DNA of 64,000 bases from CADEEN01 sp963840805 (GTDB taxonomy: Bacteria; Pseudomonadota; Gammaproteobacteria; Burkholderiales; Burkholderiaceae_C), in the NCBI GenBank assembly GCA_963840805.1, contig CAWJAJ010000011.1, forward strand, positions 558,001 to 622,000, given 5' to 3'. The notes below the pieces were generated by a model. That model was not told the origin of the DNA, did not search any database, and saw only the letters and a list, made by a program, of their open reading frames with translations. Made by a program: the position numbers and the translations under genes. Positions 1 through 8,410 of the stretch are shown piece by piece. Each line of letters starts with the position of its first letter. The first letter of the stretch is position 1.

Positions 1-1
1 C

Positions 2-1495
2 GTGGTTCTCACGCCCGTCAACATCGGCCTGATGTTCGTCGGCATCATCCTCGGCGTGCTGATCGGCGTGCTGCCCGGCCTGGGTGGCGCCAACGGCGTC
101 GCGATCCTGCTGCCGCTGACTTTCTCGATGTCACCGACCTCGGCCATCGTGATGTTGTCGTGCATCTACTGGGGGGCCCTGTTCGGCGGCGCCATCACGT
201 CGATCCTGTTCAACATCCCGGGCGAACCGTGGTCCGTGGCCACCACGTTCGACGGCTACCCGTTGGCGCAGAAGGGCAAGGCCGGCCAGGCCCTGACGGC
301 GGCGTTCACGTCGTCGTTCATCGGGGCCTTCGTGGCGGTGCTGATGATCACCTTCCTCGCGCCGATGGTGGCCAAGTTCGCGCTCAAGTTCGGCGCCCCA
401 GAGTTCTTCTCGGTCTACCTGCTGACGTTCTGCAGCTTCGTCGGCATGGGCAAGGGCTCGCCGTTCAAGATCCTGGTGGCGATGACGCTCGGCTTCGCGC
501 TGGCCGCCGTCGGCATGGATACCGTCACCGGCCAGCTGCGGCTGACCTTCGGCCAGACCGAACTGATGCGCGGGTTCGACTTCCTGATCGCGGTGATCGG
601 CCTGTTCGGCATCGGCGAGATCCTGCTGTCGATGGAGGAAGGCCTCAAGTTCTCGGGCAAGGCCGCCAAGATCAATCCGAAGGTGGTGTGGGAGACCTGG
701 AAGGAGTTGCCCAGGTACTGGGCCACCTCGATTCGCAGTTCGCTGGTCGGCATCTGGATGGGCATCACGCCCGGCGGCGCCACGCCGGCCTCGTTCATGA
801 GCTACGGCCTGGCCAAGAAGTTCTCGCGCAACGGGCCGAAGTTCGGCACCGGCGAGGTCGAGGGCGTGGTGGCGCCGGAGACCGCCGCGCATGCCGCCGG
901 CACCAGTGCACTGCTGCCGATGCTGGCGCTGGGCATCCCCGGCTCGCCGACCGCGGCGGTGCTGCTCGGCGGCCTGCTGATCTGGGGCCTGCAGCCCGGC
1001 CCCTTGCTGTTCGTCGAGCAGAAGGACTTCGTCTGGGGCCTGATCGCCAGCATGTACCTCGGCAACCTGGTCGGACTGATCGTGGTGCTGACCACGGTGC
1101 CGCTGTTCGCATCGATCCTGCGCATCCCCTTCTCGATCATCGCGCCGGTGATCGTCGTGATCTGCGCCATCGGTGCCTACACCGTGCACAACGCGATGCT
1201 CGACATCTGGTTCATGCTCGGCTTCGGCGTCATCGGCTATGTCTTCAAGAAGCTCGACTACCCGCTGGCGCCGCTGGTGCTGGCGCTGGTGCTCGGCGAC
1301 AAGGCCGAGGATTCGTTCCGCCAGGCCATGCTGGTGTCGCAGGGCGACCTGATGATCATGTGGGCCAACCCGCTGGTCGGCTCGATCACCACGCTGGCCC
1401 TGCTAATGTTGTTCTGGCCCCTGATCGCGAAGCTGCTGGCTATGATTCGCCAACCCAAGGTGGATCAACTCAGCGCCCAGCGTCCGGTGGATTGA
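2..1495 (+). CDS. tctA: TctA-type tripartite tricarboxylate transporter large permease (5' end cut by window)
   Basis: Large membrane subunit of a TTT-family secondary transporter for carboxylates, working with a periplasmic binding protein (TctC) and a small subunit (TctB). About 497 residues are visible, almost all hydrophobic helices. The family's glycine-rich N-terminal stretch (GVLIGVLPGLGGANG) starts near residue 19. It recurs as the related GIWMGITPGGATPA stretch in the second half, the usual internal duplication. Family members normally have some 15 more residues before VVLTPVN, so the true start lies upstream and the GTG at base 2 is probably internal. TctB and TctC would be expected upstream, outside the window. 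The gene ends 15 bases before a kinase-like gene and shortly before the oxalate genes. Transport of oxalate or another dicarboxylate is inference only. Confidence 0.9.
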   Translation: MVLTPVNIGLMFVGIILGVLIGVLPGLGGANGVAILLPLTFSMSPTSAIVMLSCIYWGALFGGAITSILFNIPGEPWSVATTFDGYPLAQKGKAGQALTAAFTSSFIGAFVAVLMITFLAPMVAKFALKFGAPEFFSVYLLTFCSFVGMGKGSPFKILVAMTLGFALAAVGMDTVTGQLRLTFGQTELMRGFDFLIAVIGLFGIGEILLSMEEGLKFSGKAAKINPKVVWETWKELPRYWATSIRSSLVGIWMGITPGGATPASFMSYGLAKKFSRNGPKFGTGEVEGVVAPETAAHAAGTSALLPMLALGIPGSPTAAVLLGGLLIWGLQPGPLLFVEQKDFVWGLIASMYLGNLVGLIVVLTTVPLFASILRIPFSIIAPVIVVICAIGAYTVHNAMLDIWFMLGFGVIGYVFKKLDYPLAPLVLALVLGDKAEDSFRQAMLVSQGDLMIMWANPLVGSITTLALLMLFWPLIAKLLAMIRQPKVDQLSAQRPVD

Positions 1496-1510
1496 CCGAA
1501 AGGACCGAAC

Positions 1511-2345
1511 ATGCCCGTCATCGCACTGACCCAGGGAATGGGCTCGCTGGCCCAGGACGTCGCCGAGCAATTGGCGAGCGAACTGCAATCTCGCGACGCT
1601 TCAGCACGAGGTGGCCGAGCGTGTGGCCGACAAGATGCACGTCTCGAAGAGCCTGATCAACCGGCTGCGTGGCGGCAAGGCCGGGGCGATCGAGCGGCTG
1701 CGGGCCGACCGCGACGCGATGGCGGTGTACACCGCCGAAGAAGTGCTCGAAGCCGCCGCGCGCGGCAACGTGGTCGTGCGCGGCTGGGGCGCGACCTGCC
1801 TGCTGCGCCCGGTGCCCCACGTGCCCTGCATTCGCATCATGCGTCCGTTCGAGAAGCGGGTGCAGTGGCTGATGAACGAGCTCGACACCGACGACATCGA
1901 ACTCGCCGAAGCCGAAATCCGGCGCAGCGACCACGCCAACGCCACGCGCATGCACGACCAGTTCGGCGTCCACTGGGGCGACCCGGTGCTGTTCGACATG
2001 GTGCTGAACACCGACCGCATGTCGGTAGACACCTGCGTGCAGCAGATCAAGTCGCTGCTCGCGCGGCCGGAGTTCGCCGAGACCGAGGCATCGCGCGCGC
2101 TGCTGCAGGGCATGGCGCTGAGCGCCCACGTCCGCGCGGCGTTGCGGGCGCACCAGGAGACGAGCGGCGTGGATGTCACGATCGAGAGCGCCGACGCTCA
2201 GGTCACGTTGCGCGGCATCGTGCTCAACGAAGGCGAAAGGGCTGCAGCCGTGCAGGTGACCGCTGCGGTACCCGGTGTGAAGGGAGTGGACAACCAGCTG
2301 CGCGTGATGGCGACGTCGCGCCTGTTCCCCTCGGCCAGGGCCTGA
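1511..2345 (+). CDS. Cytidylate-kinase-like protein with C-terminal BON domain (frameshift near 1586)
   Basis: The N-terminus (MPVIALTQGMGSLAQDVAEQ) matches the start of cytidylate-kinase-2-like P-loop proteins, with a degenerate phosphate-binding loop. The middle (RPFEKRVQWLMNELDTDD and the following helix) fits the same family. The last ~60 residues, GVDVTIESADAQVTLRGIV to VDNQLRVM, look like a BON domain, normally a periplasmic or membrane-associated fold. The reading frame changes at about 1586. Up to there the frame from 1511 gives the N-terminus, and beyond it the frame ending at 2345 continues with NLATLQHEVAERVADKM. One extra base or two missing bases explain it. About 277 residues when repaired. 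The gene sits directly downstream of tctA. Its function is unknown, and kinase activity is not assured because the loop is weak. Confidence 0.7.
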
Positions 2346-2383
2346 ACGGCCGCGTGCACAGCGGCACCGCCGCTGCGTGCGCC

Positions 2384-2997
2384 TCAGATCTTGCCGCGTT
2401 GCTTCAACCGGCTGAGCGTTTCGGCCGAAGGTTCAGGTACGCGGCCAGTTCCTTCTTGGGGATCCGCTCGGCGAAATCCGGGTGCTTGCGCTCGAAGCGG
2501 TGCACGCGGCCGGGCCCGTCCAGCAGGTGCAGCGTGATCGTGTGCGCCATGATCTCGCTCATCAGGCGCATCACCTGGTACTCGAACGCCGACTTGAACT
2601 TCGGATGCTGATCGAGGAACTCGACCCAGATCGGCATCGGCAATTTGGCCACCCTGGCCTTGGTCAGGCACACGATGCTGTAGGGCGTCGGCGTGTTCAG
2701 GCGCCAGGCGGCATAGCTGGTCTCCATGTCGCGCTCGCCGGCAAAGCGCAGGATCATCTCCTTGGCATCCGCGTTGGTGACCACGCGCTTGAGAATGCCG
2801 TCGAGCACGAAGTACTGCTCCATCTCGTGTACGCCCTGGTGCAGCAGGTTGTCGCCCTTGCTGCAGTCGACGATCGCCAGGTGCGGCTCGAGTTCGTCGC
2901 GCTCGCCGTCAGTCATCTCCTTCAGAACGACGTTCTGCCGCAACTCGAGGCGGATGACATTGCGTTCCGGGTGCTTCTCGATCGGGGTGGTGATCAT
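2384..2997 (-). CDS. Crp/Fnr-family transcriptional regulator, probable regulator of the oxalate genes (frameshift near 2429)
   Basis: Has an N-terminal cyclic-nucleotide-binding-like beta-roll (roughly residues 20-130, with GDNLLHQG and YFVLDGILKRVV) and a C-terminal helix-turn-helix. One base is missing at about 2429. Restoring it gives the ending ELAAYLNLSAETLSRLKQ followed by RGKI, a complete HTH of about 204 residues. The recognition helix has the E-x-x-S-R pattern (ETLSR) that in FNR contacts TTGA half-sites. No FNR-type N-terminal cysteine cluster is present, so direct oxygen sensing through Fe-S is unlikely. The start is the ATG at 2997 (MITTPIEKHPER). Open frame upstream of it lacks homology and overlaps the regulatory region. 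The gene diverges from oxc, with an FNR-type box in between. The effector is unknown. Confidence 0.85.
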
Positions 2998-3013
2998 CGG
3001 AACGGTGGTCCTG

Positions 3014-3028
3014 AGAATCTGCGATTCT
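3014..3028. promoter_or_regulatory. Inverted repeat AGAATC-TGC-GATTCT in the regulator/oxc intergenic region
   Basis: Perfect 6-base arms around a 3-base centre, 17 bases upstream of the Crp/Fnr regulator start and sharing one base with the FNR-type box that follows. It could be part of a compound operator or chance. No known regulator is assigned to it. Confidence 0.35.
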
Positions 3029-3041
3029 TGACTGCGGTCAA
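3028..3041. promoter_or_regulatory. FNR/FixK-type operator TTGAC-TGCG-GTCAA
   Basis: A perfect palindrome with the FNR-family architecture (TTGAN-N4-NTCAA). It lies 31 bases upstream of the regulator start codon and about 126 bases upstream of oxc. The adjacent regulator carries the E-x-x-S-R recognition helix expected to read TTGA half-sites, so autoregulation and control of the oxalate operon are both plausible. Binding is inferred from this match. Confidence 0.6.
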
Positions 3042-3167
3042 CGGCGAAAAATGATGCCGAATTTCTATGATAAGTCCCACTGGTTGTCGTCCCTGAGCGC
3101 AATGACCTGCCAGCCTCGCGCACGTTTGCCGAGCGCCCCAAGCCACCCTGACCCGTAGGAGATCACC

Positions 3168-4952
3168 ATGTCGTCAGAAGTCAAGGCCGCGCCGGCCAGC
3201 ACCAGGGCCGATGACGCACCCAAGCGCCCCGCCCCGATGGCCAGCGAAACGCACGCGCAAGAACTGACCGACGGGTTCCACCTGGTCATCGATGCGCTGA
3301 AGCTCAACGGCATCGACACGATCTTCGGCCTGCCCGGCATCCCGATCACCGATCTCACGCGCATGGCGCAGGCCGAGGGCATGCGCGTGATCTCGTTCCG
3401 CCACGAGCAGCACGCCGGCAACGCCGCCGCGGCCGCGGGCTACCTGACCGGCAAGCCCGGCATCTGCCTGACGGTGTCCGCGCCCGGCTTCCTGAACGGC
3501 CTGACGGCGCTGGCCAACGCCACGACCAACTGCTTCCCGATGATCCTGATCAGCGGCTCCTCCGAGCGCGAGATCGTCGACCTGCAGCAGGGCGATTACG
3601 AAGAGATGGACCAACTCGCCATCGCCAAGCCGCTGTGCAAGGCAGCCTACCGGGTGCTCCACGCCGAAGACATCGGCGTCGGCATTGCGCGAGCGATCCG
3701 CGCGGCCCTGTCGGGCCGGCCCGGCGGTGTCTATCTCGACCTCCCGGCCAAGCTGTTCGCACAGACGATGGACGCTGCCGCGGGCAAACGGTCGCTGATC
3801 AAGGTGGTCGATCCGGCGCCGCGCCAGATCCCGGCGCCGGACGCGGTGCAGCGCGCGCTCGCGTTGCTGAAAGGTGCCAAGCGCCCGCTGATCGTGCTCG
3901 GCAAGGGCGCGTCCTACGCCCAGGCCGATGCCGACATCCGCGCGCTCGTCGAGAAGACCGGCATCCCCTATCTGCCGATGTCGATGGCCAAGGGCCTGCT
4001 GCCTGACAACCACGCGCAATCGGCGTCGGCGGCGCGCTCGTACGTGCTGGCCGAGGCCGACGTCGTGATGCTGGTCGGGGCGCGGCTGAACTGGCTGCTG
4101 TCGCACGGCAAGGGCAAGACCTGGGGCGCCCCGAACGCGAAGCAGTTCATCCAGATCGACATCGCGCCGACCGAGATGGACAGCAACGTGCCCATCGCCG
4201 CGCCGTTGGTCGGTGACATCGGCTCCTGCGCATCGGCGCTGGTGGCCGGCATGGGCACCCACTGGCCCCAGCCGCCGGCCGAATGGACCGGCGCGATCGC
4301 CGAGCGCAAGGACAAGAACCTGTCGAAGATGGCGGCCACGCTGGCGCTGAATCCGTCGCCGATGAGCTTCCAGAGCGCGCTGGCGGTGATCCGCGACGCG
4401 GTCAAGGCCCGTCCGGATGCCATCGTCGTCAACGAAGGCGCCAACACGCTGGACTTCGCGCGCAGCATCGTCGACATGTACGAGCCGCGCAAGCGCCTGG
4501 ACGTCGGCACCTGGGGCATCATGGGCATCGGCATGGGATTTGCCGTCGCCGCAGCGGTGACGACCGGCAAGCCCGTGATCGCGATCGAAGGCGACAGCGC
4601 TTTCGGATTCAGCGGCATGGAGGTCGAAACGATCTGCCGCTACAACCTGCCGGTCTGCGTGATCGTCTTCAACAACAATGGCGTCTATCGCGGCACCGAT
4701 GTCAACGCGGCCGGCGGCCCCGACGTCGCACCCACCGTGTTCGTCAAGGGGGCCCGCTACGACAAGATGATGGAGGCCTTCGGCGGTGTCGGCGTGCACG
4801 CCACGACGCCGCAGGAGCTGACCAAGGCGCTGGACGCGGCCCTCGCGTCCGGCCGGCCGACGCTGATCAACGCCGTGATCGACGAAACGGCAGGCACCGA
4901 AAGCGGCCGCATCACCAGCCTGAACCCGCAAAGCGCGGCCAGAAAGAAGTAA
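3168..4952 (+). CDS. oxc: Oxalyl-CoA decarboxylase
   Basis: Thiamine-diphosphate enzyme converting oxalyl-CoA to formyl-CoA and CO2 in the cytoplasm. 594 residues, close to the family length plus an N-terminal extension of about 30 residues. The three ThDP-enzyme domains are in order: an N-terminal pyrimidine-binding domain (FRHEQHAGNAAAAAGYLTG, containing the catalytic Glu), a central domain, and a C-terminal pyrophosphate-binding domain with the GDSAFGFSGMEVE...NNNG metal/ThDP motif. The length and the FGLPGIPITDLTRMAQ segment resemble known oxalyl-CoA decarboxylases more than acetolactate synthase. An AGGAG ribosome site precedes the ATG. It is first in a run of same-strand genes with gaps of 22-26 bases. 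Confidence 0.95.
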   Translation: MSSEVKAAPASTRADDAPKRPAPMASETHAQELTDGFHLVIDALKLNGIDTIFGLPGIPITDLTRMAQAEGMRVISFRHEQHAGNAAAAAGYLTGKPGICLTVSAPGFLNGLTALANATTNCFPMILISGSSEREIVDLQQGDYEEMDQLAIAKPLCKAAYRVLHAEDIGVGIARAIRAALSGRPGGVYLDLPAKLFAQTMDAAAGKRSLIKVVDPAPRQIPAPDAVQRALALLKGAKRPLIVLGKGASYAQADADIRALVEKTGIPYLPMSMAKGLLPDNHAQSASAARSYVLAEADVVMLVGARLNWLLSHGKGKTWGAPNAKQFIQIDIAPTEMDSNVPIAAPLVGDIGSCASALVAGMGTHWPQPPAEWTGAIAERKDKNLSKMAATLALNPSPMSFQSALAVIRDAVKARPDAIVVNEGANTLDFARSIVDMYEPRKRLDVGTWGIMGIGMGFAVAAAVTTGKPVIAIEGDSAFGFSGMEVETICRYNLPVCVIVFNNNGVYRGTDVNAAGGPDVAPTVFVKGARYDKMMEAFGGVGVHATTPQELTKALDAALASGRPTLINAVIDETAGTESGRITSLNPQSAARKK

Positions 4953-4977
4953 CTCACGCCCACCAAGGATCCAGATC

Positions 4978-6225
4978 ATGAGCAAAGCACTCGACGGTGT
5001 CCGCATTCTCGATTTCACGCACGTGCAGTCAGGCCCGACCTGCACCCAACTGCTGGCCTGGTTCGGCGCCGACGTGATCAAGGTCGAGAAGGCCGGCGAA
5101 GGCGACGCCACGCGCGGGCAGTTGCGCGACATCCCCGGCGTCGACAGCCTGTACTTCACGATGCTGAACCACAACAAGCGCTCGATCACGCTCGACACCA
5201 AGAGCAAGAGCGGCAAGGAAGTGCTCGACCGGCTGATCAAGAAGTGCGACGTGCTGGTCGAGAACTTCGCGCCCGGCGCGCTGGATCGCATGGGCTACAC
5301 CTGGGAGCGCATCCAGCAGCTCAACCCGCGCATGATCATGGCCTCGGTCAAGGGCTTCGGCCCCGGACCCTACGAGGATTGCAAGGTCTACGAAAACGTC
5401 GCCCAGTGCGCCGGCGGCGCGGCGTCGACCACCGGCTTCGACGACGGCCCGCCGCTGGTCACCGGCGCCCAGATCGGCGACAGCGGCACCGGGCTGCACC
5501 TGGCGCTCGGCATCGTCGCGGCGCTGTACCAGCGCAATGCCACCGGCCGCGGCCAGAAGGTGCTGGCGCCGATGCAGGACGCGGTGCTGAACCTGTGCCG
5601 CGTGAAGCTGCGCGACCAGCAGCGGCTCGATCGCACGCACACCATGCACGAGTACCCGCAGTATCCCGATGGCCATTTCGGTGACGCCGTGCCGCGCGCC
5701 GGCAACTCGTCGGGCGGCGGCCAGCCGGGCTGGATCCTCAAGTGCAAGGGTTGGGAGACCGACCCCAACGCCTACCTCTACTTCATCACCCAGGCCGCGG
5801 TGTGGCCGGCGGTGTGCAAGGTCATCGGCGAGGAAGGCTGGATCACCGACGAAGCGTATGCCACGCCGGCGGCACGGCTGCTGCACCTGAAGCCGATCTT
5901 CGCGCGCATCGAGCAGTGGACGATGACCAAGACCAAATTCGAGGCGATGGACATCCTCAACAAGTACGACATTCCCTGCGGCCCGATCCTGTCGATGAAG
6001 GAGATCGCCGAGGAACCGGCACTGCGCGCCACCGGCACGGTGGTCGAGGTCGACCACCCGACGCGCGGCAAGTACCTGACCGTGGGCAACCCGATCAAGA
6101 TGTCCGACAGCGCGACCGAGGTGACGCGCTCGCCGCTGCTGGGCGAGCACACCGAAGAGGTGCTGGCCGAGCTCGGCTTCAGCGCCGATGCCATTGCCGG
6201 CCTGCGCGCCGAGCGCGTGATCTGA
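4978..6225 (+). CDS. frc: Formyl-CoA:oxalate CoA-transferase
   Basis: Class III CoA-transferase moving CoA from formyl-CoA to oxalate. This releases formate and regenerates oxalyl-CoA for Oxc. 415 residues, a little shorter than the ~428 of characterised enzymes. The N-terminus (GVRILDFTHVQSGPTCTQLL) is typical. The catalytic Asp is at about residue 168 within QIGDSGTGLHL, matching Asp169 of the Oxalobacter enzyme. The glycine loop that closes over the active site is visible as SSGGGQPGW. It starts 25 bases after oxc and is almost certainly co-transcribed with it. Confidence 0.95.
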   Translation: MSKALDGVRILDFTHVQSGPTCTQLLAWFGADVIKVEKAGEGDATRGQLRDIPGVDSLYFTMLNHNKRSITLDTKSKSGKEVLDRLIKKCDVLVENFAPGALDRMGYTWERIQQLNPRMIMASVKGFGPGPYEDCKVYENVAQCAGGAASTTGFDDGPPLVTGAQIGDSGTGLHLALGIVAALYQRNATGRGQKVLAPMQDAVLNLCRVKLRDQQRLDRTHTMHEYPQYPDGHFGDAVPRAGNSSGGGQPGWILKCKGWETDPNAYLYFITQAAVWPAVCKVIGEEGWITDEAYATPAARLLHLKPIFARIEQWTMTKTKFEAMDILNKYDIPCGPILSMKEIAEEPALRATGTVVEVDHPTRGKYLTVGNPIKMSDSATEVTRSPLLGEHTEEVLAELGFSADAIAGLRAERVI

Positions 6226-6251
6226 GACCCGAACCCATCCAAGAGGACAGC

Positions 6252-8388
6252 ATGAACAAAGACAAGGCCAAGGTCCGCCAGATCCTGGACGCCGTCAAGG
6301 CAGCCGGACGCGATTCACTCACCGCCCCCGAGGGCAAACTCGTCTGCGACGCCTATGGCATCGCGGTGCCGCAGGAAGGCGTGGCCGGCAGTGCCGCACA
6401 GGCGTCGCAACTGGCCAGCGGCATGGGCTACCCGGTGGTGATGAAGATCGTCTCGCCCGACATCCTGCACAAGACCGAGGCCGGCGGCGTGATCGTCGGC
6501 GTGATGAGCGCCGACGAAGCCGCCAAGGCCTACGACACGATCCTGGCGAATGCGAAGAAGTACAAGGCCGACGCCCGGGTGGTGGGCGTGCAGGTGCAGC
6601 AGATGCTCAAGGGCGGGCAGGAGGTGATCGTCGGTGCCGTGACCGACGGCAGCTTCGGCAAGCTGGTGGCCTTCGGGCTCGGCGGTGTGCTGGTCGAGGT
6701 GCTGAAGGACATCACCTTCCGCCTGGCCCCGGCAACGCGCGAAGACGCGCTGTCGATGCTCGACGGCATCCAGGCCGCCGAAATGCTCAAGGGCGTGCGC
6801 GGCGGCGAAGCGGTCGATCGCGAGGCGCTGGCTCGGCTGATCGTCGGCGTCAGCGAACTGGTCAGCGATTTCCCCGAAATCGCCGAGATGGACCTGAACC
6901 CGGTGTTCGCGACGCCATCGAGCGCGATCGCTGCCGACGTGCGCATCGTCGTCGACTTCCATCCGAAGCCGGCACGCCACCGCCCGGCGGAGGCCGATGT
7001 CGTCAAGTCGATGAACCGCATCATGCAGCCGAAGTCGGTGGCGGTGATCGGCGCCTCCGACGAGGCCGGCAAGATCGGCAACTCGGTGATGAAGAACCTG
7101 ATCAACGGCGGCTACAAGGGCCAGATCATCCCGATCCACCCGAAGTCCACCGAAGTCATGGGCTACAAGGCCTACAAGAGCGTCAAGGACGTGCCGGGCG
7201 AGATCGACACGGCGGTGTTCGCGATCCCGGCCAAGCTGGTGGCCGGCGCGCTGACCGAGTGCGGCGAGAAGGACATCGCCGGCGCGGTGCTGATCCCGTC
7301 CGGGTTTGCCGAGACCGGCCAGCACGAGATGCAGGCCGAACTGGTCGAGATCGGCCGCAAGTACAACATCCGCCTGATGGGGCCGAACATCTACGGCTTC
7401 TACTACACGCCGGCCAACCTGTGCGCCACCTTCTGTACCGCCTACGACGTCAAGGGCTCGGCCGCGCTGTCGTCGCAATCGGGCGGCATCGGCATGGCGA
7501 TCATCGGCTTCTCGCGCTCGGCCAAGATGGGCGTCTCGGCGATCGTCGGCCTGGGCAACAAGTCCGACATCGACGAAGACGACCTGCTGCTGTTCTTCGA
7601 ACAGGATCCCAACACCAAGGTCATCGCGCAGCACTGCGAAGACCTGAAGGACGGCCGCGCCTTCGCCGAGGTGGCCAAGCGCGTGTCGAAGAAGAAGCCG
7701 GTCATCATGCTCAAGGCCGGCCGCACCTCGGCCGGCGCCAAGGCGGCCAGCTCGCACACCGGCGCGCTGGCCGGCAACGACAAGATCTACGAGGACGTGC
7801 TGCGCCAGTCGGGCGTGATCCGCGCCCGCTCGCTGCGCGACCTGCTCGACTTCGCGCGCGGCGTGCCGATCCTGCCGACGCCCAAGGGCGAGAACGTGGT
7901 CATCATCACCGGCGCCGGCGGCTCCGGCGTGCTGCTGTCGGACGCCTGCGTCGACAACGGGCCTGACCGCTGATGCCGATGCCGGCCGACCTCGACGCGG
8001 CGTTCCGCAAGTTCATCCCGCCCTTCGGTGCCGCCGGCAACCCGGTCGACATCACCGGCGGCGAGCCGCCGCAGACCTACAAGAACACGGTGCGGCTGGG
8101 TCTGTCGGACCCGCGCATCCACGCGCTGATCCTCGGCTACTGGCACACCATCGTCACGCCGCCGATGGTGTTCGCGAAGATCATGGTCGAGGTCGCGAGG
8201 AGATGCGCGCCAAGGGCATCGAAAAGCCGATGGTGGCCTCGCTGGCCGGCGACGTGCAGGTCGAGGAGGCGGCGCAGTACCTGTACGAGCACGGCATCCC
8301 GGCCTATGCCTATTCGACCGAGATCCCGGTCGCGGTGCTCGGTGCGAAGTACCAATGGGCGCGCGGCGCAGGGCCTGCTTTGAGATAG
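6252..8388 (+). CDS. ADP-forming acyl-CoA synthetase (acetate-CoA ligase family), frameshifted near 7965 and 8195
   Basis: NDP-forming acyl-CoA synthetase of about 710 residues when repaired. Domain order: ATP-grasp first (about residues 15-230, with GYPVVMKIVSPDILHKTEAG), then a CoA-binding Rossmann domain (about 255-390, PKSVAVIGAS) and a succinyl-CoA-ligase-like domain with SQSGGIGMAI and SSHTGALAGN, the latter holding a conserved His. Two extra C residues near 7963 and 7968 end the first frame at a TGA (7971). The sequence then continues as MPMPADLDAAFRKFIPPFG. One missing base near 8195 shifts it again to EEMRAKGIEKPMV. The gene lies between frc and the formate dehydrogenase genes. A role in making the first oxalyl- or formyl-CoA, or in recovering ATP from formyl-CoA, is inference. 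Confidence 0.8.
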
Positions 8389-8410
8389 TCGACACCTCCG
8401 CGCTCGCAGC

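Noticed and set aside
3174..5291. 705-codon open frame on the minus strand across oxc and frc
   Set aside because: Mirror frame of two well-recognised genes; composition dominated by Arg, His and Asp with no domain, as expected of high-GC antisense frames.
7971..7973. In-frame TGA in the acyl-CoA synthetase as selenocysteine
   Set aside because: The family has no selenoprotein, the sequence resumes in another frame, and two extra C residues explain the break. FdsA itself uses Cys as Mo ligand.
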